A DNA stretch of 64,000 nt, taken from assembly GCA_022836615.1 (NCBI GenBank), contig MU405339.1, forward strand, positions 53,368 to 117,367, read 5' to 3'. The stretch's first letter is position 1, and each line of letters starts with the position of its first letter. Below are positions 45,952-56,760 of the stretch, piece after piece. Under the pieces are notes generated by a model, which did no database searches, was not told where the DNA came from, and saw only the letters and a list, made by a program, of their open reading frames with translations. The stretch comes from Annulohypoxylon bovei var. microspora. Lineage: Eukaryota; Ascomycota; Sordariomycetes; Xylariales; Hypoxylaceae. The translations under genes were made by a program, and so were the position numbers.

Positions 45952-48570
45952 TCAGCCGGTACGGCCGCCAACCTTTCCGGCGCCTACATCGACAAATAAA
46001 TTCACGAAATCAATCGTGTTCCCTCCACCGACGGTGACGTTCGTCGCTTGATCAATTGTTACGAATGAAGTTGTGTTTCGACTAGTCTCTACGCTGCTGA
46101 AGAAGCTTTGAACCGAAGTCTGAGCGGTCGACGCATCGGCTAGAGTCTTCTCCTGAAATATATACATGACTGCCACGCGGGCAAAGTCAGCAACTTCTTC
46201 GGTTACCTTAAAGGTAGTGGTCGGCGTGGCCGTTGTACTCGAGCTAGTCGAAGTACGAGTGGTTAATGCCGACGTGATTGCCGGGGCTGACGTCGGATAT
46301 GGAGTAGGCGATGATCGCTTGGAGTTGATGCTGTCTGTGATGGTTGTAGCAAATATCGTAGACCCGGAAAACGTAGTCGGAGAAGACAAGGTAGTCACCA
46401 TAAAGCTCCCAGAAAACCCACCGGTCCCCTCTGGATTATCAATTGTTAATGTAATGTCGATGTCCGGGAGGACACTAAGAGTGATTGGCACGGCGGCTGC
46501 GACTACAGCAGCCTGTGCGAGTTTTGAGTCCGAACTGAGATCGGAGACCTCGGCCGAAGCGTCCTGCGTTCGAAGCGACTGCCCATCGAAAGTAACCAAC
46601 GCGTTTTCTGTGTTGCAGGAAAGGTTTTCCTTGTTAAACTTGGATTGTATTACGGTAGCGATGAGGGGGATTGAAAAGTTAGCCTGAGCATTTTGGATGA
46701 GACGGGGTATCGCCTGGCCGATGGTAACATTGTTGATATTCGAACCTGGCGTACTAATTGATGTTGTAGTGCAGCCTTGCGAAGTAGGAATCGTGCATTC
46801 CGCGCCGGTAAACCCGTTGGAGCATATGCACGAGCACACGCCCTCGAGATCAATATTCGTGCCTCCGTTAGCACAGGTTAATTGCGCCTCGCAATCTGAG
46901 ATGTCCTGTTGTGCTGTGCTCTTCGCCGTCGATTTGTCGATGACTAAGAGTTTGACTGGGACTACAATCGCAGCGGCTATTATCACTATCAAGATGATAG
47001 CCAATGCGAAACAAGTCCAAAACGGTAGCCCGCAACAACGACGGCTCTTCTTCTTTTGCGATCCCGTCTCCGAATCCATGGGTTGTTCTGTTGGCAATGG
47101 GGGACCACGGAAAGATCTTCGCCCTAACGGCCAAGCCGTTGATGATCTACTTTGCCGTTTTCCGCTTCGACTTGCCGGAGGCGGAAATGCTGCTAGCATA
47201 TCCGACAGACCCGACTGGTGCCTTGTATCATCTACGAAATCAGTTAGCACTGAGAAACTGTAAGAAACGGAGCGTAACGAACAAGAGGGGTTCTTCTCGA
47301 GATCATTCGCATAGACCTCTTCTGGGAAGTCGAGATCGTCAAACCGACTCGCCGGTCTACGGCCCCTGTCCATCAACGCTGCCAGCCTAGTTGCCCGTCG
47401 AATTAAATCCGGTAAACTCGTCAAACTCCCTCTAGCCTCAGCTGCTCTTACTGCATCCATGTCCAAGCGTAGCGGTCGTCGGATGGCGGAGAATCTAGCC
47501 GGCCTCGGCGAAGGAGTAGCCCTACGTATTGATGAAGGGTCCATGGCACTAGCACCCTCGAAAGCGTTCAACATATTATCCGCAGTCAGCGCAGTACCGA
47601 CGGCTTCTCTTGAAGCATTTCCAGATGAACTCGATGATCCCTCGATATAGCCAGTACCGTCTCGAAATGGTCCACCTTGGATAGGCATCGGCGCCGGCCG
47701 TGGCATCGAATCCCTCTTCTCGACGCTTCCAGTGTTTACCAAGGCCGGTCTTCCCCTCTTCCCTATGCTTGCACTCCTGACTAGACGGCTATCATCTGCA
47801 TCATCGCTAATGACAGATTCTTCTGCAATCGTACTATCAATAGAGGCCGCGTTTGGACTGTACATTATCGGCGATAAACTATCGAAGCTTTCTGGCATTG
47901 CAGCGCTAGATGCGTAAGAAGTATGTGACCGTACTCTAGGACTTTCTTCTGGTATTGGCGAAACGAACGACGCGGTCGAATAGAACGATGAAGCTCCTCG
48001 TCTCGAAGACGGCGGCGGGCCCAAATTCACACTTCTCCTAGCTGGTGGTGGCAACGGAGGCGCGGCAACTGGTAATGGAAAATCAGGAATCGTTCCAACT
48101 GAAGAGTTAGTTGATTGTCTCGAGGACGTGCTTTGTATTGTATCGGGTGCTGAAAGCTCCGACTCTCTATCGTTTTGAGGTATGTACTGGAAGACTGGAG
48201 TATGCTCCTGTATACGAGAACCGTCTAACATCGAAGGTACTCTACTAGGCCGCGGAGGGCGTTGGGGCGGTTGCGATCTCCCGGGTGGCGGCCGGTACGG
48301 TTCCGAATCGGAAGAAGACGGTGCTGATATAGGTCCACCGAGCGGCCATTGGGGAAGTGGTGTCGGTCTCGATATCGCCATTCCAACCTGCCCCTGCCCA
48401 TCCCTAAACTGCAAACCAGGTGGCGCCTGAGGCCGTCTTGTCGGAGGTTCTGGAAAGACTGATATAGTCCCCCTCGGCGCACCCCCTTCAGCTAGTTCCC
48501 TCGCTCTTCTAACGGATCCCCCCACGCCGGGTGATCGACCGGTATTTCGCCCATTTTGAGATTGACTCAT
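45952..48570 (-). CDS. Single-pass membrane protein with EGF-like module
   Basis: 872 aa, one exon. Residues 1-about 510 are Pro/Ser/Arg-rich and without Cys pairs, so probably cytosolic and disordered. A hydrophobic helix at about 516-542 (FALAIILIVIIAAAIVVPV) follows two Cys (RCCGLPFWTC), which could be palmitoylated. An EGF-like segment (about 555-593: C-x5-C, CSC-x-C, GFTGAEC) comes next, then a long Ser/Thr-rich, glycosylation-prone C-terminal domain of about 280 residues. No cleavable signal peptide, so a type II (N-in, C-out) topology is likely. The layout suggests a cell-surface or wall sensor; that is inference. I do not recognise a named family. Confidence 0.85.
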   Translation of the reverse strand: MSQSQNGRNTGRSPGVGGSVRRARELAEGGAPRGTISVFPEPPTRRPQAPPGLQFRDGQGQVGMAISRPTPLPQWPLGGPISAPSSSDSEPYRPPPGRSQPPQRPPRPSRVPSMLDGSRIQEHTPVFQYIPQNDRESELSAPDTIQSTSSRQSTNSSVGTIPDFPLPVAAPPLPPPARRSVNLGPPPSSRRGASSFYSTASFVSPIPEESPRVRSHTSYASSAAMPESFDSLSPIMYSPNAASIDSTIAEESVISDDADDSRLVRSASIGKRGRPALVNTGSVEKRDSMPRPAPMPIQGGPFRDGTGYIEGSSSSSGNASREAVGTALTADNMLNAFEGASAMDPSSIRRATPSPRPARFSAIRRPLRLDMDAVRAAEARGSLTSLPDLIRRATRLAALMDRGRRPASRFDDLDFPEEVYANDLEKNPSCSLRSVSYSFSVLTDFVDDTRHQSGLSDMLAAFPPPASRSGKRQSRSSTAWPLGRRSFRGPPLPTEQPMDSETGSQKKKSRRCCGLPFWTCFALAIILIVIIAAAIVVPVKLLVIDKSTAKSTAQQDISDCEAQLTCANGGTNIDLEGVCSCICSNGFTGAECTIPTSQGCTTTSISTPGSNINNVTIGQAIPRLIQNAQANFSIPLIATVIQSKFNKENLSCNTENALVTFDGQSLRTQDASAEVSDLSSDSKLAQAAVVAAAVPITLSVLPDIDITLTIDNPEGTGGFSGSFMVTTLSSPTTFSGSTIFATTITDSINSKRSSPTPYPTSAPAITSALTTRTSTSSSTTATPTTTFKVTEEVADFARVAVMYIFQEKTLADASTAQTSVQSFFSSVETSRNTTSFVTIDQATNVTVGGGNTIDFVNLFVDVGAGKVGGRTG

Positions 48571-51500
48571 TTAAACAAACACTTTGGGAGGCACAAGACC
48601 CAAATCAGATCTCCGCATTCCACTCTTCCACTTTTTCTTCCCAGTTCCTTCACGGCCTTTGCCGTCTATATGAACCGCATACGCAAGTCCCAGCTTTCAC
48701 CATACGACTCCGAGTTGGTAAAATGCCGGTAACCGATGGCCCGCCGGCAGGTGGATCAAGAGTCAAACGAAAACGAGCTCGGGAACTACTGGCCTCGTGT
48801 TCACCCCAGTAACACGGGAAATGACTTCGGTGTAAATGAATTAAGGGTATCGCAAACGGAGAATTGGTTCAGCTCTCTCGACGGTCGTGAAACCAAGTTG
48901 TCGTTTTCACTCTATCCAGAACAACGGCGAGGAAACAACCAAACGCGGTATCGATCCTACTTTTTTACCAAAACGAATGGCGAAAATGAAAACGTCTGCA
49001 GTGCTAAGCCAGCAGTAATTTGAAATTAAAAAACAAAAGCAACCCAGTCACTTCAAAGTGAAAAGATTGTTAAATGAAGCTAAAATTGGCTAGTTAGCCC
49101 AAGTATAATACAAGTTGAAGTTAGTTGAAGTGGGATGTGAAGCGAAAGTACATGGAAACTGATGGGTCAAAGATTGAAGGATGACAAATTGAACCTCAGA
49201 TACGACACTCTCTGGCTCAGAGCCAAGAGGATGTTACAAGTACCAGTCGGAAGTTACTAAAATGTGGTTTCGGTGCGCTCGATTCCACAGCCAGCAGCAG
49301 TAATAGCCGGCGAGGTACATTTTGATGGGCTAGTTAAAGATATGGTACAGAATAGGGGATCACGTACGTTTAGCGTTTCGAGAGGTGCTGGCCCTTCCTT
49401 GTACCAACCCGATTTGGACCAGGGGTTCTTCAATAACAAGTCGGCCTAGTCCCAGACCGCGAGGCAACCCTCAAGATTGATACTATTCAAACGAACGAAA
49501 TCCTGTGGCAGTTTCCGAAGTCTTCCAAGAAAAGCCAAGACTTGTACACACGGTCGTCGGACACGCGATATTTGCCGACGGGATGGTAAATGCAATGACG
49601 AAGCTGCTGTGGTCGTCACACAACGTCTCTCCTAGTTGGGCGAGAGTGGGGTGGTAGAGCGAACCAGATGATGCGACCCTAGAGTCTTGGATACTGTTCG
49701 CGTTTCAGATACGCGGACGGAACAAGGTCGGAATGACGAGAAAACAGCAAAAGACCGAAAGCACAAAGGCTTGTGCGATGTCTGGAGAATGGCGATCAAG
49801 AGACAATCAGGCAAGAGACTACCGTTTGCAATATCTTGACGGGAGTCTGTTTGGAAGACGATGGCGAGATTGATGATTTTGAAAAACGAGAGACGCGCAG
49901 GTAACCTTTTGTCATCAAGACAGGATGGAATGTCCTGCAATTAGAAGAATATTAAAAATGAGAGTAGAAAAAACGAAAGGAGAAAAGAGCGGTAAAAGGG
50001 GCAATTGCAACAACTGCAGTGTTGTGTTGTGAGACCAGACGACACTTGGTCGTAAAGTGTGATATCGTGAAGGAGGCCGAATACAGGTTGAAGTTGGTAA
50101 GTTCTGTCAACCCAGTCAAGGCGGACAGAAAATCCGAGCAAACAAATTCCACAGGAAAAAGAGGAATTCGAAGGGAAAGAGTAACTACAACAACAGAAGC
50201 AGTAGCAAAGGAGAAAAGAGAAACAACCTACGCGACTACCAATCGTGACCCCATCTGATCTGGCAGTCTGTGTGTCTAGGAAGGTACCTACTTCGGAGGT
50301 TCAGTCGTGCCTGGCATTAGCTTATGTCGTCTACGGGAAAATATGGGGAAAGGGGGGTCCGGGCTTAAACTGGCGGACTGGAAAAGCTTCAAAATGGCAC
50401 CGAGTTGTCCAGATTTGTCCAGAAGTGGCCAGGAATAGTCATGGGATCCCTAGTAATCACCACCAAATCCGAAAACCTCATTCCGAATCCCTACCATTCG
50501 AAATCGATTTACAGCAGACTTATTATGCGCTGTACATCTACACTCAGACCCCAAATTAAAGTATAATCGTATGAGTCGCATAGATCTTATTATAATGCCA
50601 AACGACACTTCCGCAACTTCCAATCTGCCACCGGAGCAGTGGCGTCGCTCAAGTTCGATTTTATCCAACGGGCATAATTCATGGGATTCGTGAACGGCAA
50701 GATTCAAACACGATGGTTAGTGGACCCCTTAGATCCCTGCTCGTGTCTAGAACCCCTGCAACCACCAACATTTCTAGCGAATCAGCAAGTGAAATTGCTG
50801 AGCTTCACCAATTAGAAACACTAGCGTTGTTACTTGCAGACGGTTCAACGCTCGTCATCCTAGACAGAATCCACCTCTAGCCAATCCTGGCACGTATCAT
50901 AGAATTCTCTCACGAATGGAATTGATCCGGCGAGCGAATGAGTCGCTCAGTTAAGAGTGAAAAGAATTCAACTATTGAAAGGTGCGAATAGGTTTGAAAT
51001 CTAGTATGTAACTAGTATAAATGTACCTATATTATATTATAACAAGTTGGATAAATGCGCTCGTTGGTCGGCATGAGACTTTGGATGAAGATATCTCCAG
51101 CTCATCGTGTATTCGGTGTTACTGAATCCCCCCCCTTTCATTTCGATAGAGTAGCACGCTCTGTCGTACGAATCGACAGATTGGGATGGCGGCGATTTTT
51201 TTCTTCTTCTGTTTGCATAACAGATTACTAGAGCAATTGTCTATAAATGGACATGTCGGTCAAGTTAAACAGACATAGTAATATAGAAATGTCGAAACTC
51301 CACGATGGATTATTATTTTCCACAACGAAAATATCAATGTGATGCAAATAGCTGATGACTCGGATAATTTAGCCCTTCCCACGTTTATCGTCAAATTTGA
51401 GTCCTCTTCGGTCGGGTCGGTGCATGTATTAGCTAGCCGTTCGGAAAGTTCCAGTGGTAAGGCTACTTAACTCGCGACCCGTGCCTTTGCATCGATATTA

Positions 51501-52524
51501 TGTATGTACAACGATGTCCCAGCTAGTCGGACGATGATGCGGCACTTTATGCTGTGGTCTGCGAGTGCGATCTTCGTACTAGTCTATTCAGGGGTTGTAA
51601 AATCGCCTATTGGTTATCTGCCCACCACTCTTGAATATTCTTGTCGCGCCCATTCTAAAGATTGTCCATTGGCAAAGCGCTTGCTTGTCCACTTATTCTG
51701 TCAGATTGCTGAGAAACAAATTGTGCCTCGTAGCTAATAAGAAACATGATCAATGATGATTATCACAAAATCCTTTGCATCAAATCGAGAGAATTGGCCC
51801 CCTATGGTTCACGTTCACGCAATACGTAAGTTTTGCTGCTGTTCCTGCAGGCCACTCCATCTTGCAGAAGATAATCCCGAGACGCTGGGCTCCAAATGAT
51901 AAGTTCCGGATTGGTTCCAGCCTTTTCTTATAATGGACAAATTGGTCGATTTGGTTTCAGGCTTGTCAGTCGTTGATGTTCCACACAAGGCGGTTTCACC
52001 TGTATCCACCTCAACCCGCCGGTTCAAACTTCCTCCGCCTACCGAAAATCGAGTGGAGGTGAACCCGACCTCACGCCCTGGCGTCGTGATCTAGATACTT
52101 AGAAGTCCCACTCTAACTAAACTCCGTACAACATCAACAACATCAACAACATATAACCTTGCAACACAAGGCTGAACTAAACTAGTAATCCTCGTGATTT
52201 CACTTTCTTCAAGCGCACTTGATCTCAATATTTCGCAAAACAAACATGATCTCCACCTTAGACATCAAGATGATGCTTTACTTAAATTATGTCGATCACC
52301 CAGCAAGCGGAATATGCCGTCGGTAAGGCAGTTTGCTTCTTTCGTCGGAGTGGGATCATGACGGAGTATACCTAATCAAACTTGTGCTCCCTGCATCCCA
52401 TCATCCAGACAAATAACTCACATCAGTCGGTCGTCGGTTGATTCTCGAGTTATTCACCGTCTTCCGTCTTCGAACACGCTTTACCCGCGAAGGGAGACGA
52501 TGTCTAGAGTTGTCCTGTGCCGGG
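48571..52524. other. Long intergenic stretch, no gene supported
   Basis: About 4 kb. It starts with the promoter and possibly the long leader of the EGF-like gene (minus). Short open frames are scattered on both strands and none carries a motif. CAACATCAACAACATCAACAA runs occur near 52130-52150. Confidence 0.45.
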
Positions 52525-54600
52525 TCATTTTCCGAAGAAACCGTACCCCCATGTAACGGTCTTCTTGGGTAGCTCATGGTGCCTGTGCTCGCTATTTGCT
52601 TGCATGAATGTGAGAATGCGATCCTCGATCGTGTCACCCTTATAGCCGTAAAAAAACGCAAGTGCAAGCACGAATAATGTGACCGGTAGAGCGATAATCC
52701 AGAAAAGTCGTTAGTCGTAATCCGTATTCCTAATATCCGTCGTGTTCATACCAAAGAAACTCGAAATAAAGGATATATTAGCCAAGTTACCTAGGTTTGG
52801 TGCGTTAGGGGTCTAATAGAGTCAGCAGCAAGAGGACTTACAGGGGAAGAAAGAAGATTGTCACAATGGTGAACACCCGATAGCCTTCTCATGGTCCTCT
52901 TCAAGAGTTTCGATGGTTTGTTTGACTTGCTCCTTAAGAAATTTCGTCCTTCCACGTTGAATCCGAATCTCCTCGTCCTGATCTCGAAGCCTGTCCATCT
53001 GAGAATTGATATATTGATATTCAATCCGAAACAGTCTCTCGCGGGAGGTATCCGTTACTCAATTTGAAGTTGGAGAAATAAGCCTTTTGTAATTGTCAAG
53101 TAGGTACCTGAATTTGCGATAAAACTACCTACCTATATTCTGCACTGCTTCTAGATCTTGCATACTGTGAATATCCAGGAATACCCGTCGTCTTGGTCGA
53201 TGATATGTTTGGTATCGAAGCTTTGAAGTGTAGTACAACCATATCACCCTGTCTTTGCTTAGCAGTCTCTTTAAGAAATTTAATAGAGGCTAAATAACTT
53301 ACTTCATGGACAAACGGGTAGCCAAGGTCAATCATCGTTTGAATAGAAACAAGCGTCGCAAGTATTCTCGTCTTGCCCTTCCTTGAATAGCGATCCTCGG
53401 TAGAAAATATACTACTCATGTCAGTGTCTGACGGCCCCGTATCCGATGGCTCTGGGAAACTTCTTTGGGAGTTGTCTTGTCTCCACACCCCATCCGACCC
53501 TTTATACCATTCTGCCTCTTAAAAATGCGACAGACCTCTACTCTCTCGGCCAACTCCTATATCATAATCATCGGGTGTCATAGCACACGATGTGTCAGAT
53601 CAGATTCTGTATCCTAATATGTCGTTAGCTGAATTATATAGCTTCTCCTTAGTGTGCTTGTCTACCTAGGTATGTCGCTATACTTACTGGATATATTGAA
53701 GGTTTCCCATTCCTTTCGCCGTCTGACAATTCCTCAATGCTCAAAAGATTTGGTTTCGCGACAGCATATGCAGCATTGTTTACAATGATGTTAGGCCCCC
53801 GTGAATGGGACCGTGGAAGATGCTCCCGAGAATAGTTCCGACCATTTCGCTGGTGCCTCCGCCGCACACTTCTGTTATTAGATCTTACCAGACTTCGTGA
53901 GTTAAACACACGGGTTTCTTCTCTCCGTAGAGGAGAGGAATCCTCGGAGGAAAATTCCCGACGTGGTCGTGGCAGGGAATCTCTATCCAAGAGCGAATTC
54001 TCAGAATCCCTTCGTCTAGGTATACACTAAAGTATTGCTCATTCTAGTGGGGACTCTGCTTGTATATCCATTAGGTCTTCGCAAAACGACTTGCATATTT
54101 TCAGTTGAATGAGGCTCATGTTGAGAGGCAAATCTTTCTTGGTTTAACCTAAATAAAGTATCGTTAATATCAGCCACCCCATTTCCTCGGTTCCTCATCG
54201 CTCCCCTTTTTTCATCTTCTACTTCATCTCTCTAAGTAATTGACTTTCCAGGAGGGTAAACATTCGTAACAGACAGTTTTTGGTTGAGTAGTAGATAGGG
54301 ACTTGAAAGAAAGATAACTGGTTGGTTTTGTGAATCCTTGTCGACATCGTAACTACTAGTGCCATGTAGGATTGAGCCAGATTCAACATAGGGACCTCTA
54401 ACTAATCTGCGAGATGCTCTGTTTTTGATCCCACCTAAAACATTCAACGTCACTTTTATCAATTCGCTCGAAATAAAAGGTGAGTTTATGACTAGTTTCT
54501 GAACTTGAATTAGCCTTTAATTAACTAACTACTAGTTAGTACTATCAGGGTGGAAATTGTTGTTATTTTTCTTAGGTTCTAAAAGCTCGATCTGAAACGA
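52525..54600 (-). pseudogene. CorA-like Mg2+ transporter-family gene with Arg/Ser-rich insert, decayed
   Basis: Minus-strand remnants in order. First a N-terminal block (INSPFISSE ... RRLVRGPYVES ... VIFLSSPYLLL, 54232-54500). Then short Arg/Ser/Asn-rich exons (53649-54198) and a block GKTRI ... MIDLGYPF (53300-53400), which recalls another fungal conserved family (perhaps DUF8035; name from memory). Last a coiled segment (RDQDEEIRIQ, about 52940-52990), VFTIVTIFFLPL, then SFFGMNT (52741-52752 encodes GMNT), the CorA signature, and a second helix. Breaks: a one-base deletion near 52876-52880 between KAI and VFTIV, and TAA at 52711-52713 where the family has Gln (CAA). Without repair the membrane part cannot be made. 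Confidence 0.6.
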
Positions 54601-54880
54601 GAGAAACTGATCTAGGTAACCCTTTTGCTTACGTAACAACCCCACAGTACCTACCTAGGTAGATATGTTATTAGTGGACCCAAAAAGCGCAGTGGGCACT
54701 GACCCGCGCAGTCTGCGATTAATAAGCGGTTTTTGTAGAACCCCATCATTTCTCCTAAGGCGTCACACCAAATCATCAACTTAGCTCTGTAATCGTCCAC
54801 AGGAAAGTAGGCGGCACTCCCACACCGGATATTACCGAAGAAACCGCCGTCTACGAGGGCATCAGGCTCGACAGTGCAAA
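54601..54880. other. Short spacer, possible promoter
   Basis: Promoter and leader of the propeller gene at 54881. A minus-strand open frame (54651-54893) overlaps its start and has no known motif. A CCTACCTAGGTAGA motif lies at about 54648-54662. Confidence 0.4.
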
Positions 54881-56083
54881 ATGGACAACGCATATATGAC
54901 GGGCTACGACTTTGGCTCGCCCACGTCGACAGAATCAGGCACGCTAGTTGTCACACCTTTCACATCAAGAGCAAACAGCATCAGCCAGTCTAGTTCTACA
55001 AACATTCCATCTGGCCCATTGAATCTTACAATGTTGAGTACTACTTCGTGGAGACAGCCGTATCCCTCTGTTGGGCAGTTCGCTATGACAGAATCAGAAG
55101 AGGTCGTTGCCGCCGGCCCTAACGGCCTTTTCTACTTCAGGCGCGCACGAGACCACGCAGCCACACCGTGGTCCGAGTCTCGCCCATTTCCCAGTGTGCG
55201 AGTGACGCTTAATGAATTAACCGTGTCTGGCCTGGAGCTGTACTCAGGGCGAGATTCTCAGCGGCAATCGCGGCTTTACCTATACTGCGTTTCGGGCGGT
55301 GTCCTATATAGTTTCTATCTCACCGACAAGAATAATTCTTCGTTTATACCAGACACTTCACCTCCTCTGGCAGGATGCAGGGTTACGGGCAAACCGACAG
55401 TTGTGCGAAGCAGCCGTACGTCCTCCGACAACCATCGATGGAGCCTGGTCGTCCCATGCCAGTCTGGTGGTCTGCTTCATACGTCGGCAACAGATTCCAG
55501 GTCTTATGATAACTCTGTGTCAACAAAGTGGGAAGCTGTAGATCATCTCGCCACTGATTTGGGTATAATTTCAGCCGTCTCCGTCACAGCGGTACACGAA
55601 CATACTAATGGTTACAAGACGGAACTCGTGGCGGTCTGCATTTCAAGAGGCCAACTCAATGTAGTTCAGGGTCCCTTCCGTTGTCCTGATCGCTGGAAGT
55701 GGGAAGGCAAGACTTCTACTAGGATCCTACATCCGGGCGAGGTGACAGGAAACCCCGTGCTTATTACTGATCGTAATTGTGATGGTAAAACCCAGCTTGA
55801 CCTACTAGTGCCCTCGGCGGAGGGGGGCATCTTTCACTTCGTTCGCATGCAATCTGCACCCAACGACTGGCACATGATCGGGCGCGTTGCATTCCCTCAG
55901 AATATCCCACCCGCCTCCTGTCTATCTTTTCACTCTCGGACCGTTCCTTACAGCGCACGCGAGCTGTATGCCCTGGTCCAAATTCGCGGTCGCCTTTACC
56001 ATGTCAAAACAACCAGCAATAAACTTCCATGGCGCACCGCCCTTCTAAATCCGATCGTGCAGCCAGGTCCCTTCTCTGAATGA
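54881..56083 (+). CDS. Beta-propeller-like (lectin-type) protein
   Basis: 400 aa, one exon. The chain repeats a pattern of two or more strands with a Gly-rich turn and an aromatic: GPNGLFYFRRARD, SGGVLYSFYLTDK, SGGLLHTSATDS, SRGQLNVVQGPF, EGGIFHFVRM and RGRLYHVKTTS. Each unit ends with a Trp in the following turn (TPWSES, TKWEAV, WKWEGK, NDWHMI). This is a five- or six-bladed propeller pattern like fungal fucose-type lectins or FG-GAP proteins. There is no signal peptide or membrane helix, so it is probably cytosolic or released without a leader. One Asp-rich loop (TDRNCDGKTQLDLL) recalls FG-GAP calcium loops. Ligand unknown. Confidence 0.78.
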   Translation: MDNAYMTGYDFGSPTSTESGTLVVTPFTSRANSISQSSSTNIPSGPLNLTMLSTTSWRQPYPSVGQFAMTESEEVVAAGPNGLFYFRRARDHAATPWSESRPFPSVRVTLNELTVSGLELYSGRDSQRQSRLYLYCVSGGVLYSFYLTDKNNSSFIPDTSPPLAGCRVTGKPTVVRSSRTSSDNHRWSLVVPCQSGGLLHTSATDSRSYDNSVSTKWEAVDHLATDLGIISAVSVTAVHEHTNGYKTELVAVCISRGQLNVVQGPFRCPDRWKWEGKTSTRILHPGEVTGNPVLITDRNCDGKTQLDLLVPSAEGGIFHFVRMQSAPNDWHMIGRVAFPQNIPPASCLSFHSRTVPYSARELYALVQIRGRLYHVKTTSNKLPWRTALLNPIVQPGPFSE

Positions 56084-56760
56084 AGGTATTACTTTCGCTG
56101 CATCCTGTATCCCTCATCGCTATCATGTAATATTGTTGCGGGTCACGTCATCCGTGCCTCTTAGCTAGGTTGATAGGACTTCCTTGATGCGCAGTATAGA
56201 GAGCAGCAGATAGCAATATAGATGCTTAATATTTGATACAACTTTCTAAGGGTCAGGTAACAGGTACTAGGAGGAATGAGCTCCTTATATACGAATGGGT
56301 GCTCCTTCCGCAAGGCCGGCAATTATAGAAAACCAGCACCCATATACTATCATTGTTCATTGTATTCCCATTTTGCTAACAGATATTATTAATTACGGCG
56401 AAGTTCTTTACGAAGACCATGTGGCGCCAATGTGGCGCTGAGCTCAGCTATAAAACCGAAGCAAACGGAAAGAACCGGTTTTTTTATATTGTAATTTATA
56501 ACGTAGTAAATTTCAGCCGCCCTAAGGGGTATCTCTAATACATCTATAAAAAGTAACTTACTGCCCCGTGTGACTCAAAAATGAATAACCATAAATACTA
56601 TGTGAAGTTAGAATTTTATTTCAACGTCTTGGATTGTACATAATCAATGATATTACCAGGTATCCTGTTAATATTCCTGGGCTCGCCACTTTCTTGCATC
56701 CCTCTTCCCTTCCATTTCAACTTGGGACAGACACTCGATCGAGTCTAGCATGCGCAGTAC
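56084..56760. other. Intergenic, no gene seen
   Basis: Converging 3' ends of the propeller gene (plus) and of the secreted Cys-rich gene (minus). Slightly A+T-rich. No feature recognised. Confidence 0.5.

Noticed and set aside
46166..47390. Plus-strand frames up to 188 aa opposite the EGF-like gene
   Set aside because: They are antisense shadows of an uninterrupted 872-aa frame.
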